A stretch of DNA of 45,092 bases from a bacterium (GTDB lineage Bacteria; KSB1; UBA2214). Position 1 is the first letter of the stretch. Each line of letters opens with the position of its first letter. A model generated the notes under the pieces. The model did not search any database and was not told the DNA's origin. It saw only the letters and a list, made by a program, of their open reading frames with translations. The DNA is taken from NCBI GenBank assembly GCA_029560815.1, contig JAKQKF010000184.1, positions 1 to 45,092 of the forward strand. The letters run 5' to 3'. The position numbers were made by a program, and so were the translations under genes. Shown here one piece after another: positions 26,048-34,279 of the stretch.

Positions 26048-27922
26048 TCAATCATAAAAATTCCAGACAAAGCCCCAGCGGATCAGCTGCCGGGGCTGGG
26101 GATAGCCCCCGATCACCTCGTAATCGATGCCGAGGGGATTCTGCAGCGCAAAAAAGAGGGTCGCATCCCTGATAGCAACGCTGAGATCGAGCCAGGGAAC
26201 CGCCGCCGCCTGCAGGGGCGCGCTCACCGGAGAGGCCTCGACGTACCAGGGGATGGGCTCCTCGCGCCGGCCCCAGAAGGAAACGCCCAGGCGCAGGCGC
26301 ACATCGAGGTCATGGCGGAAAAAGATGTGGTGCACCGCCAGCCAGCCGGCAGCAAAAGTTGCGGGCTGATTGAAAGGGGTCTCCTCCTCGAAGAGCATCT
26401 GTTTGGCCTTGCCCGCCAGGGTGAACCAGGAGGAGAGGCGCCACTCTCCGGCGGCATCGAGGCTGAACCTCTGCTGCCCGGACCGGTTTTGATGGCGCGG
26501 CAGGGCCGAATGTGCGTTCCAGAGGAGTATCAGCTCCTCTCTGGTGCGGCTGGTGCTTAAGGAAAGAAAGAGTTTCCACGCCGGAGCCTGGCCGCTGAAG
26601 CCGAGGCCGATGTAGTCGCCCGTTTCCGCCCCCAGTTCCGGATCGCCCAGAGCGAAGGGGCCGGTCTCATAACGCTCCGCGAGCGAGGCCTCTCTCCGGC
26701 TCCGCTCGTACCAGAGCAATGTCTGCCAGCGGACCCGGCTGAAGGCGGGAGAGTGACCGGATGAATCGGAGGCAGAGCCGGTGACGCCGGGCCTGGTCGA
26801 ATCCGCCTCCGCAGCGGCCTGCCCGCCCCGCGCCAGATCGTAGCGGAGCTGCAGCTGAGGCAGCAGTGCGGCGCTCATCCCCTCCCCTTTCTCGACGCGC
26901 AGCTGGGCGAAAGCCTGCAAGCCGGGCGCGGGACGCAGCGCGAGATTCCCCCAGCCGCTGTAAAGACTTTGGCCGTGATCGCCCCAGGCGGCGCTCTTGA
27001 GTCCGGTGCTGCGGAAGGCGCCGCCCGCCATCCCCGACAGGGAGCCCTTCCGCCAGAGCCAGGTGCTGGCCAGGTCGAGGCGGAGCACATCGGTGGTCTC
27101 GTCCCAGACGCTGTGACGGTAGCCAAAGCGTTCGCGATGCTGGTCGGTGAGCTGCACCAGGGTGCGCCATCTGCCGGCACAATCGATCTCGAGGCCGTGG
27201 TCGTAGCGGCTCAGCTTCTGGTGCGGCTGGCGCAGGCCCGGGGCCAGGGCGGGCGCCTCGGGCAGGGGCAGGTTCAGGTCAGAGATATTGTAGAGGAGAT
27301 GGTAGCGGGCGCGCCAGCGGCTGCCGAAAGTGCGGGTGAGGGCCAGATTGATCTTTTGCGCGCGGTATTTTTCGAGCTGTGCGGTGGTGCCGGCGTAATT
27401 TTTCAGCACGCCGCCGGCGTTGATCCACAGCCGCTCGGAATAGCGCAGTCCGGCGCGGACATCGATGTCGTCATAGCCGCTGCCGCCGGTGCGGTAGGCC
27501 ACCTGCGTGCGCAGGGTATCGGCTGCGAGGTCGCGGCTGGTGATCTCGAGGGTCTGGCTCGCAGCCCATTCGGGATGGGGCCGGGTGAGAGGATCGATAA
27601 AGAGAGCCTGGCTGGCGATGCCCTCGACGGGGATGAGATTGAGGTCGGAGCGGCCGGTGAGGGGATCGTCGAGGCGGAATCCGTCATAGACGAGGTTGAG
27701 CCGGGCGGGCGGCGAGGCGAAGAGGGTGCCCGGAGCGGGGAGGCCGATGCTGCCAGGGTCGTGGAATGAGGCGCCGGGCAGAAAGGCGAAGAGATCACCC
27801 GCCGAGCCGTAACCGGAGCCAAGCCGGAGGGTGGAATCGGCGTACAAGGGGTCAGAGGGGGTCTGCCCCTGCGCCCCGGTGGCGATCATAAGGAGAACAA
27901 GCCAGGCGGAAAATCTGCGCAT
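26048..27922 (-). CDS. TonB-receptor-like outer-membrane barrel with short N-terminal plug
   Basis: 624 aa with signal peptide 1-20 (ending GAQGQ). Residues 40-130 look like a reduced plug (LFAFLPGASFHDPGSIG, RLNLVYDGFRLDDPLTGRSDLNLIP, LEITSRDL), without the N-terminal regulatory domain seen in the neighbouring receptor and without an obvious TonB box. The rest is barrel, with many alternating aromatic strands and the terminal RWGFVWNFYD. It starts ten bases after the ECF S-component gene (GGAG upstream), so the two form an operon that would pair outer and inner membrane steps of uptake of one small molecule. The riboswitch lies downstream of this gene, not ahead of it. Confidence 0.78.
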   Translation of the reverse strand: MRRFSAWLVLLMIATGAQGQTPSDPLYADSTLRLGSGYGSAGDLFAFLPGASFHDPGSIGLPAPGTLFASPPARLNLVYDGFRLDDPLTGRSDLNLIPVEGIASQALFIDPLTRPHPEWAASQTLEITSRDLAADTLRTQVAYRTGGSGYDDIDVRAGLRYSERLWINAGGVLKNYAGTTAQLEKYRAQKINLALTRTFGSRWRARYHLLYNISDLNLPLPEAPALAPGLRQPHQKLSRYDHGLEIDCAGRWRTLVQLTDQHRERFGYRHSVWDETTDVLRLDLASTWLWRKGSLSGMAGGAFRSTGLKSAAWGDHGQSLYSGWGNLALRPAPGLQAFAQLRVEKGEGMSAALLPQLQLRYDLARGGQAAAEADSTRPGVTGSASDSSGHSPAFSRVRWQTLLWYERSRREASLAERYETGPFALGDPELGAETGDYIGLGFSGQAPAWKLFLSLSTSRTREELILLWNAHSALPRHQNRSGQQRFSLDAAGEWRLSSWFTLAGKAKQMLFEEETPFNQPATFAAGWLAVHHIFFRHDLDVRLRLGVSFWGRREEPIPWYVEASPVSAPLQAAAVPWLDLSVAIRDATLFFALQNPLGIDYEVIGGYPQPRQLIRWGFVWNFYD

Positions 27923-27932
27923 GCGCGCTCCA

Positions 27933-28478
27933 TCAACGAGTGGTGATGAACCGCAGCCGCTCGAGCAGGAGCGGGAGCAGCAGGGCGAAGATCAGGGTGT
28001 TGCTGAGCAAATGCAGTCCGTAAAACGCCATGCCGTAGAGAAAAGAGGCCCAGATCTTTCCGGCCTCTCCGCCGGCCATGATGACTGCAAAGCTCAGGGT
28101 AGTCAGCACGTCATAAATCAGGGTGAGGAAAAGCCCGGTACAGCCAAAGAGCGCCGTCCGGATCCAGACCGGACGCTCCAGCCAGCGCGCGCGCTGCACC
28201 AACCCGCCGGCGAGGCCGGCGAGGGCCGTACCGGCGATCTGGGCGAGCAGCAGCGGAGGCGCCGCCGCCCCGTAGGGATTGAAAAGGGAGAAGAGCAGCG
28301 CCGCGGCGGCGCCGATGAGGGTGCCGCGACCAGCTCCGGTCAAAAAACCGGAGACAAAAACCGCGGCGGTGAACATCTCCACATTCGGAATGGCGAGAAA
28401 CAGATAGCCGACCGTCACGCACAGTGCCACCAGCAGGGCGGCGAGCAGCCAGTTATAATAGCCGGCGCGGTGCTGCAA
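27933..28478 (-). CDS. ECF transporter S component (substrate-specific subunit)
   Basis: 181-aa integral membrane protein with about six helices. The pattern NVEMFTAAVFVSGFLTGAGRGTLIGAAAALLFSLFNPYG then LLLAQIAGTALAGLAGGL matches S components of energy-coupling-factor vitamin transporters. S components bind the vitamin and use shared EcfA/EcfT. The ligand is unknown; proximity to the B12 locus suggests cobalamin or cobinamide, but this is inference. The start is TTG at 28476-28478 with GGGAG five bases upstream; no in-frame ATG occurs before residue 35. A perfect -35 TTGACA promoter lies 27 bases ahead. An ECF ATPase occurs at the right window edge. Confidence 0.8.
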   Translation of the reverse strand: MQHRAGYYNWLLAALLVALCVTVGYLFLAIPNVEMFTAAVFVSGFLTGAGRGTLIGAAAALLFSLFNPYGAAAPPLLLAQIAGTALAGLAGGLVQRARWLERPVWIRTALFGCTGLFLTLIYDVLTTLSFAVIMAGGEAGKIWASFLYGMAFYGLHLLSNTLIFALLLPLLLERLRFITTR

Positions 28479-28504
28479 AGCTACTCCCTGGTTAACCGAG
28501 ATGC

Positions 28505-28533
28505 AATTTAGAGAAGCGCGGGGGGAATGTCAA
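28505..28533 (-). promoter_or_regulatory. Promoter of the ECF-S/receptor operon
   Basis: Minus-strand -35 TTGACA (28528-28533), 17-base spacer, -10 TAAATT (28505-28510). The leader is only about 20 nt, too short for a riboswitch, so this operon is not directly B12-controlled at its own start. Confidence 0.78.
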
Positions 28534-28672
28534 GGAATTTTTGGCCGCCACAAGCTCCGGCCGGCGGCGGCGAAGCCGCATTTTCCGGAACGCGCACTGT
28601 TTGACCGCGACCGCCATTCCCGCCATGGAGAGCGTGCGCTGAATAAATGCGCCTCCCTCCCCGTTTTTTCTC

Positions 28673-28701
28673 TTGCTTTCGAGAAGCGGATTCACTATTA
28701 T
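28673..28701 (+). promoter_or_regulatory. Promoter of the DUF6504-like gene
   Basis: -35 TTGCTT (28673-28678), 17-base spacer, -10 TATTAT (28696-28701), about 27 bases ahead of the ATG. The region between this and the divergent promoter at 28533 shows only a small GC hairpin and no other gene. Confidence 0.6.
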
Positions 28702-28734
28702 TAGGTGTACATTATTACACTTTTTGGAAACGTG

Positions 28735-28989
28735 ATGAATTTTGAGACCGTCAACGAGCCGGTTGAGGTGATCAGCTACTTCGACGGCCGCAAGATGAGG
28801 CCCATGCGCTTCCGCTGGCGCAGCCGGCCCTATCATATCACCCGCATCAACGGCATCTGGAGCGAGCTGCAGGGGCGCGACCGGGTCTACCATTTCCACG
28901 TCACCACCAGAGAGTCGGGCTCCTTCGAGCTGATCTATCTGAACAGCGGCCTCACCTGGCGCCTCGGCCGGGTGGCGGTGGAGGAGTAA
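28735..28989 (+). CDS. Small DUF6504-like protein
   Basis: 84-aa soluble protein. The middle and end (RPMRFRWRSRPYHITRINGIWSE, YHFHVTT, GSFELIYLNSGLTWRLGRV) follow the pattern of DUF6504, a small beta domain often near translesion polymerase genes; no such gene is nearby here. Function unknown. I take ATG 28735 (GGAAACG upstream); an in-frame start ten codons earlier overlaps the -10 region of the promoter and is unlikely. Monocistronic, followed by a strong hairpin. Confidence 0.65.
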   Translation: MNFETVNEPVEVISYFDGRKMRPMRFRWRSRPYHITRINGIWSELQGRDRVYHFHVTTRESGSFELIYLNSGLTWRLGRVAVEE

Positions 28990-28997
28990 AAACAGTG

Positions 28998-29030
28998 CGG
29001 CCCCGCCGGCGTAAAAGGCCGGCGGGGCCG
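28998..29030. terminator. Long GC hairpin between convergent genes
   Basis: A perfect 13-bp stem (28998-29010 with 29018-29030), nearly all G and C, has the 7-base loop GTAAAAG. It lies between the DUF6504-like stop and the transporter stop and is symmetric, so it can serve both directions. Neither side carries a U-tract. Confidence 0.7.
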
Positions 29031-29044
29031 GGATATGATCCGGT

Positions 29045-30571
29045 CTAGATATCCTCGATCTTTTTAAAACGGGGTACGAGGAAATGCATCACCGCCCAGG
29101 CGATGAGATAGGCGAGGGCGCAGAAGGCGAAGACCATGGTATAGGCGACGGTCATATTGCCCTGGACGATGGGCGCCTGCAGGGTCCGGAGCGCCTCAAA
29201 GGCTCCGGCATCGATGCCCTGGAGCTGGGTCATCACTTCATGCGGCAGACTGCCCAGTTCAACCTTGTCGAGGTTGATGTGATCGCCGTGCTTGTTGACC
29301 AGGGAGAGGGATTTGATCTTGTCGAGGTAGAGGCCAAGGTTGGCCGCCTGGGCCTCCGCGAAGGATTTGGCGATGCCGGCGCTGCGGTAGCCGTCGAAGA
29401 GCCAGCCGGCGATCTTGTTGATGACGATGCCGCCGAAACCGCCGGCCATACCGCCGATGCCGGTGACGCTGGCGACCGCCTTCTTGGGGAACATATCCGA
29501 AACCGTGGTGAAAATGTTGGCCGACCAGGCCTGATGGGCCGCAGTGCCGATGCCGATAATCAGAACCGGCAGCCAGTAGCTAAAGCCGCCCAGGGGCTGG
29601 GCCAGGAGCACCAGCAGGGGGACCAGGGCGATGAGGAGCATGGCCTTCATGCGCGCCGAGTAGACCTCCTGCCCCTTGTTGATAAAATAGATCGGCAGGG
29701 CGCCGCCGGCGATGCTGCCGATGGTTGACATCGAGTAGAGGACAGCCAGCGGGAAAGCGACCTCCATGCCGGTCATACCATACTGCGCCTTGAGATATGC
29801 GGGCAGCCAGAAGAGGAAAAACCACCAGACTCCGTCGGTCATGAATTTGCCGAAGCTGAAGGCCCAGGTCTGTTTGTATTTGAGCAGCTTGAACCAGGAG
29901 ATCTTTTCCCTGACAGCGGTGCCACTCTGCGGGGCGGCCTCATCGGCATCGCTGTGGATGAAGGCCAGTTCGGCCGGCTTGACCCGTTTGCTCAGGCGCG
30001 GGGTCTCGTAGAGCCAGAACCAGAAGATCAACCAGATCAGGCCGATGGCGCCGACGACGAGAAAAGCAGCCTGCCAGCCCAGTTTGTCGGCGAGCCAGGG
30101 GACGGTGAGCGGCGCCAGGATGGCGCCGACGTTGGCACCCGAGTTGAAGAGCCCGGTGGCCAGGGCCCGCTCTTTCTTGGGGAACCACTCCGCAATGGTC
30201 TTGATGGCGGCGGGAAAGTTGCCCGATTCGCCGAAGCCGAGGACACCGCGGGCGATCATGAATCCGCCGGTTCCTCTGGCCAGGGCATGGACCATGGCGC
30301 CGACCGACCAGACCAGCAGGGAGAGGGCGTAGCCGAGCTTGGTGCCGAGCCAGTCAATCAGACGGCCGGCAAAGAGCATCGATATCGCATAGACGAACTG
30401 AAAGACCGCGACGATGTTGGCATAGTCGGAGTCGCTCCAGTTGAACTCCACTTCCAGCCGGTCCTTGAGAAGACTGAGCACCTGGCGGTCGAGATAGTTG
30501 ACGGTGGTTGCGAAAAAGACCAGGGCGCATATGGTCCATCTGTACTTGCCGATCTTTTCACTCAATGTCAT
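29045..30571 (-). CDS. MFS transporter, anion:cation symporter family (ExuT/hexuronate-like)
   Basis: 508-aa inner-membrane carrier with twelve predicted helices. Family features include TVNYLDRQVLSLL in helix 1, GRLIDWLGTKLGYALS, RGVLGFGESGNFPAAIKTIAEWFPKKERALATG and the second-half GGALPIYFINKG. Closest in style to hexuronate (ExuT) transporters. An unusual insertion of about 70 mainly polar residues (about 405-470) sits between helices 11 and 12. The ATG at 30569-30571 has AAAGGAA. It is the last gene of the operon after GH30, which fits uptake of glucuronate-containing sugars. Confidence 0.88.
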   Translation of the reverse strand: MTLSEKIGKYRWTICALVFFATTVNYLDRQVLSLLKDRLEVEFNWSDSDYANIVAVFQFVYAISMLFAGRLIDWLGTKLGYALSLLVWSVGAMVHALARGTGGFMIARGVLGFGESGNFPAAIKTIAEWFPKKERALATGLFNSGANVGAILAPLTVPWLADKLGWQAAFLVVGAIGLIWLIFWFWLYETPRLSKRVKPAELAFIHSDADEAAPQSGTAVREKISWFKLLKYKQTWAFSFGKFMTDGVWWFFLFWLPAYLKAQYGMTGMEVAFPLAVLYSMSTIGSIAGGALPIYFINKGQEVYSARMKAMLLIALVPLLVLLAQPLGGFSYWLPVLIIGIGTAAHQAWSANIFTTVSDMFPKKAVASVTGIGGMAGGFGGIVINKIAGWLFDGYRSAGIAKSFAEAQAANLGLYLDKIKSLSLVNKHGDHINLDKVELGSLPHEVMTQLQGIDAGAFEALRTLQAPIVQGNMTVAYTMVFAFCALAYLIAWAVMHFLVPRFKKIEDI

Positions 30572-30604
30572 TGTGATTCCTTTCCGGTTATGGCGGTGGC
30601 AGGA

Positions 30605-32056
30605 TCAGCCGATCACCAGAGTCATGATCGAGTGCGGCAGGCTCTCCAGGGAGGCAGCCTTGCCCTCCAGCCAGAGTTTGCAGGCGAACTCTTCATCCGA
30701 CGGATTGAGAACAACGACGGCTATCTTGCCGTCGGGATTGACAAAGGCGGTGGTCAGCAGCTTGTCGCGGTTGGAGGAGGCGATGATCCGCCTGGCTCCG
30801 GGCCGGATGAACTTGCTGAAGTGGCCGAGATAGTAGAAGGAGTTCATGTAATAGAGATCGCCCTCTGCGGTCTTGTGCACCGGCGCAAAGCAGAAATTGC
30901 CGACATGGTTCGGGCCTCCCGTCTCATCGAGCAGCACGTTCCAGTCGGTCCACCCCACTGCGCCGTTATTGAAATCGTTCACCAGCGCCTTGCCGTAATT
31001 TTCCCCCCAATGCCACTGGCCGAGGTTCTCCGTCCGGTAGGGATAGTTGCAGCCCTCGGTGAAGATCAGGTTGGTCTCCGGGAAAGCCTCGTGCACCCGT
31101 TTGACGTTCTCATAGGCGTCGTTCATATACCAGTGAAAGCCCACGCCCCAGACATAGCGGGCCGCCTCGGGATCGTTGAGCACTGTGCTGGCACGCTGAT
31201 AGAGCAGATCGCGGTTGTGGTCCCAGACGATCAATTTCTTGCCGCTCATGCCCGCCTTGGCCAGTACCGGCCCGAGGTGATTCTTGACGAAATCGCGCTC
31301 CTCCTCGCCGGTATAGATGCAGGACTCCCAGGTCTGGGTGGCCATGGGCTCGTTCTGAACCGAGAGGCCCCACACCGGGATGCCCGCTTCCTCGTAGGCC
31401 TGGATGAACTTGATATAGCAGCCGGCCCAGGCTTCGTAGCAGTCGGGTTTGAGCTTGCCGCCGCGCAGCATGTTGTTATTGGTTTTCATCCAGGCTGGCG
31501 GGCTCCAGGGGCTGGCGTAGAGGGTCAGGGCGCCTCCTGCGGCGGATATGGACTTTTTAATGAAGGGGATCTTGAACTGGCGGTCGTGATCAATGCTGAA
31601 GCTCTTCAACTCGCGGTCTTCCGGCTGGACATACTCGTAGCTGCCGCTGGAAAAATCGCAGCTCTGGATATTAGTACGCGCCAGGGTGTAGCCGATCCCC
31701 CGCTCCGCATCAAAATAGGCCGTGAGCAGCTCCTGCTGCTTCGCCTCCGGGAGGCGGAAAAAGGTCTCAGCCGCCGCATCGGTCAGGGCTCCGCCGATTC
31801 CGACCAGGGTCTGAAAGGTGTGCGTTGGATCGATAAAGATGCAGGGCTGCGTCTCCAGAGGCTGGCCGAAGGGTTCAAAAGCGGCCGAGCCGAGGTCGGC
31901 CAGCCGGTTGCCGTTCGATTGTGCCGTCTGATAGATCTTTGCGCTGGCGGGGTCCAGGGCTCCGGCCGGGGCGACTCCCCCCTGCTCGCTCTTCCGGGTG
32001 ATGCAGGCCATGGTCAGAAACAGGGTCACGGCCAGGGCGATTGTCATTTTCTTCAC
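30605..32056 (-). CDS. GH30 family glycoside hydrolase, lipoprotein
   Basis: 483 aa. A lipobox (LTMAC, Cys18) makes it an envelope-anchored enzyme. The fold is the GH30 (beta/alpha)8 barrel plus beta side domain: GIGGALTDAAAETF near 87-100, SPWSPPAWMKTNN at 182-194, the acid/base Glu236 in SVQNEP, the nucleophile Glu334 in IFTEG. Known GH30 activities are glucosylceramidase, beta-1,6-glucanase and glucuronoxylanase. The general shape is subfamily 1-3-like; the exact substrate cannot be told. The GTG start (32054-32056) overlaps the amrS stop as GTGA, with GGAGGAG upstream. The following transporter suggests sugar-acid release and uptake. Confidence 0.92.
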   Translation of the reverse strand: MKKMTIALAVTLFLTMACITRKSEQGGVAPAGALDPASAKIYQTAQSNGNRLADLGSAAFEPFGQPLETQPCIFIDPTHTFQTLVGIGGALTDAAAETFFRLPEAKQQELLTAYFDAERGIGYTLARTNIQSCDFSSGSYEYVQPEDRELKSFSIDHDRQFKIPFIKKSISAAGGALTLYASPWSPPAWMKTNNNMLRGGKLKPDCYEAWAGCYIKFIQAYEEAGIPVWGLSVQNEPMATQTWESCIYTGEEERDFVKNHLGPVLAKAGMSGKKLIVWDHNRDLLYQRASTVLNDPEAARYVWGVGFHWYMNDAYENVKRVHEAFPETNLIFTEGCNYPYRTENLGQWHWGENYGKALVNDFNNGAVGWTDWNVLLDETGGPNHVGNFCFAPVHKTAEGDLYYMNSFYYLGHFSKFIRPGARRIIASSNRDKLLTTAFVNPDGKIAVVVLNPSDEEFACKLWLEGKAASLESLPHSIMTLVIG

Positions 32057-33078
32057 ATCTCCTCCTTTGTAAATATCCCATCCATCGGGGTGCGGCAGAC
32101 CGGACAGCAGCCCGCCTGCAGATTGTTGGTGACAATTTGAAAACCATAACGTCCGACCAGCAGCGCGCCGCAGCGATGGCAGTAGCTGTTCTCACCGGTA
32201 TCGCCGGGCACATTGCCCGTATAGACATAGCGCACGCCCTCCTCGAGCCCGATCTGGCGGGCGCGCTGCAGGGCGGCGAGAGGGGTGGGCACCGCCTCCG
32301 TGAAACGGTATTGGGGGTAAAAGCGGCTGATGTGCCAGGGCGTCTCCGCTCCCAGCTCTGCGCAGATGAAACGGGCGATCTCGCGCAGCCTGGTTTCGTC
32401 ATCGACGTAACCGGGCACGATCAGGGTGGTCACCTCGAGCCAGATGCCGAGACTTTTCATCAGCTTGAGGGTATCGAGGACAGGCTGGAGCGTCCCGCCG
32501 ACGACGGTGCGGTAGAATTCGTCATCCCAGCCCTTGAGGTCGACATTGGCGGCGGTGAGAAACGGCGCGATCTCGCGCAGGGGTTCCTCGGAGATATAGC
32601 CGTTGGTGACCCAGACCGTATCGATTCCCTGCGCCCGTGCGAGCCGGCAGATTTCCAGGGCGTATTCGAAAAAGACCGTCGGTTCTGTGTACGTGCAGGA
32701 GATGGTACGGCAGTCGTCCGCCAGAGCCTGATCGACGAACTCCCGGGGCGTGACCGGGCGGCCGGGCATCGATCCGCCACCCGGCCTGATTTGCGAGATC
32801 TCGTGGCTCTGGCAGAAACGGCAGTGGAAATTGCAGCCGGCCGCAGCGATTGAAAGAGAGCGGCTGCCGGGATAGAGATGGAAGAGGGGCTTTTTCTCGA
32901 TCGGATCCACATGCACAGCGACCGCCTTGCCGTAATTCAGGCTCTGCAGCTCGCCCTCGCTGTTCCTGCGGACGCCGCAGAGGCCGCTCTTGCCGGGTGC
33001 AAGGATGCAGGCGTGGGGGCAGAGCAGGCACTGCACCTGGCTGCCGGGCAGGCTCCGGGCATATAGGGCTGGATGCAC
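32053..33078 (-). CDS. amrS: AmmeMemoRadiSam system radical SAM enzyme AmrS
   Basis: 341-aa radical SAM protein. The cluster motif is CNFHCRFC (Cys82, 86, 89), preceded by four cysteines (CLLCPHAC...CGV) at 17-34 and followed by a C-terminal cysteine set (CHRCG, CCPVC) around 300-330, the layout of AmrS-type activases. Conserved segments: HLYPGSRSLSIAAAGC, SCTYTEPTVFFEYA, PWHISRFYPQY. Partners AMMECR1 and Memo are not in the window. GTG start at 33076-33078, seven bases after the preceding gene; no ribosome-binding site, so probably coupled. The substrate is not established. Confidence 0.92.
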   Translation of the reverse strand: MHPALYARSLPGSQVQCLLCPHACILAPGKSGLCGVRRNSEGELQSLNYGKAVAVHVDPIEKKPLFHLYPGSRSLSIAAAGCNFHCRFCQSHEISQIRPGGGSMPGRPVTPREFVDQALADDCRTISCTYTEPTVFFEYALEICRLARAQGIDTVWVTNGYISEEPLREIAPFLTAANVDLKGWDDEFYRTVVGGTLQPVLDTLKLMKSLGIWLEVTTLIVPGYVDDETRLREIARFICAELGAETPWHISRFYPQYRFTEAVPTPLAALQRARQIGLEEGVRYVYTGNVPGDTGENSYCHRCGALLVGRYGFQIVTNNLQAGCCPVCRTPMDGIFTKEEM

Positions 33079-33085
33079 GAGGCGC

Positions 33086-34030
33086 TCACAATCTGCTGCG
33101 CATCAGCGCATGGATTTTTTGGGCCAGCTGCCGGTGTTTGTCCGCAGCCAGCTCCTCCGGCAGGGGCAGAAAACAGGCGACGACATAGCGGAGACGGCCG
33201 TCATCAACAATGCCCGCATCGTGGGTCCAGCTGCCATACCATCCGGTTTTATGATAGAACATCGCACCGGCAGGAAGCCCGGCGGCCATTTTGGCGTCAT
33301 CCAGCTGCCGGCCGAGCAGGCACATCATCTGCTGGCTCACCCAGGAGTTGACCAGCCGGCCGGTGGCGATCCGGCAGAGAAAATCGGCCGCATGGAGGGC
33401 GCAGGTCTCGGTGCCGCGGATGGTTTGATAGCCGGGCTCTTCGAATTTACGCTTGAGGAACTTGCGGGTGACTTCGCTGCCGTGCCAGCCACAGGCGTGC
33501 ATCAGCGAGTCGATGCCCGGACGCGAAGCGATATCGATGAGGCAGTTGGCCGCTGAATTGTCGCTGCGGGTGATCATCAGATCGAGGAGATAGTTGACCG
33601 TGACGGTGTCGCCCGCCTGAAGCAGGGGGCGCGGATCACTGGTCCATTCTTTGGAGCGGTCGACGGCGTTGTGCTCCGCGACAGTGTGGAGCCGGTTCAG
33701 GCCGTAGCGGCCCTGACTGATCTGATGGAGGATCTCCGCAGCCACATACATCTTGTAGACCGAGGCGGGGTAGATGAAATTATCCATACGCACCCCGCCC
33801 AGGCGGGGCTTTTTGCCGGAGAGATCAATGACTGCAAGGGAAATCTGCTCGAGGCCGTCTTCACCGGTATCGAAAGAGCTGTCCAGAGCCAGCTCTGAGA
33901 CAATCCGTTCGAGTCCGGCCGAAAGGCCGGCATCGCGTTTAAGATAATCGGGTATCTGCGGGGATTGCGCGCCGGCCAGGCCCGCCATCAGCAGGCTGAA
34001 CAGGAGCGCCCGGGGCTTAATCATAGCCAT
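33086..34030 (-). CDS. Class A beta-lactamase-fold serine hydrolase
   Basis: 314-aa exported protein (signal peptide 1-21, ending AGAQS). Penicillin-recognising motifs are complete: SxxK at Ser90 (PASVYK), SDN at 156-158 (TRSDNSAAN) and KTG at 261-263 (YHKTGWYGSWTHDAG). This suits a beta-lactamase or a related D-amino-acid peptidase/esterase; an omega-loop Glu equivalent is not obvious, so true beta-lactamase activity is uncertain. First gene of the operon with amrS, GH30 and the transporter, driven by the promoter at 34093-34121. ATG at 34030, with ATG two codons later as alternative. Confidence 0.85.
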   Translation of the reverse strand: MAMIKPRALLFSLLMAGLAGAQSPQIPDYLKRDAGLSAGLERIVSELALDSSFDTGEDGLEQISLAVIDLSGKKPRLGGVRMDNFIYPASVYKMYVAAEILHQISQGRYGLNRLHTVAEHNAVDRSKEWTSDPRPLLQAGDTVTVNYLLDLMITRSDNSAANCLIDIASRPGIDSLMHACGWHGSEVTRKFLKRKFEEPGYQTIRGTETCALHAADFLCRIATGRLVNSWVSQQMMCLLGRQLDDAKMAAGLPAGAMFYHKTGWYGSWTHDAGIVDDGRLRYVVACFLPLPEELAADKHRQLAQKIHALMRSRL

Positions 34031-34092
34031 GCTCGTATCAAGAGACCTACTTTTCCGGAGAGATGCAGCTTCGCCGCGGGGTGTTTAAACTG

Positions 34093-34121
34093 AATTTACT
34101 AATCGCTTTCCACAGTCGCAA
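34093..34121 (-). promoter_or_regulatory. Promoter of the beta-lactamase-like/amrS/GH30 operon
   Basis: Minus-strand -35 TTGCGA (34116-34121), 17-base spacer, -10 TAAATT (34093-34098), about 65 bases ahead of the ATG. Confidence 0.62.
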
Positions 34122-34193
34122 CATCTTTTTGCCCGCCGCAAAAGCCAGGCCTCCGGCAGATTGCGGTGGCGGCCGGGCACGCTAAAAAAGTGC

Positions 34194-34222
34194 TTGCCTG
34201 CCAGTGAAAAGTTGGATATGTT
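34194..34222 (+). promoter_or_regulatory. Promoter of the aldo/keto reductase
   Basis: -35 TTGCCT (34194-34199), 17-base spacer, -10 TATGTT (34217-34222), giving a leader of about 50 nt. It diverges from the promoter at 34093-34121, leaving about 70 bases for shared regulation; no palindrome stands out. Confidence 0.55.
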
Positions 34223-34279
34223 TAATGCAAACGCTGCCGCAACCAGGCAAAGGATCACCATCATACCCGGGAAAATCTG

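Noticed and set aside
29954..32140. 728-codon open frame on the plus strand
   Set aside because: It lies antisense to the transporter and GH30 genes, whose motifs are unmistakable. The translation is low in complexity (Ala, Gly, Asp, Gln) as expected from a GC-rich complementary strand.
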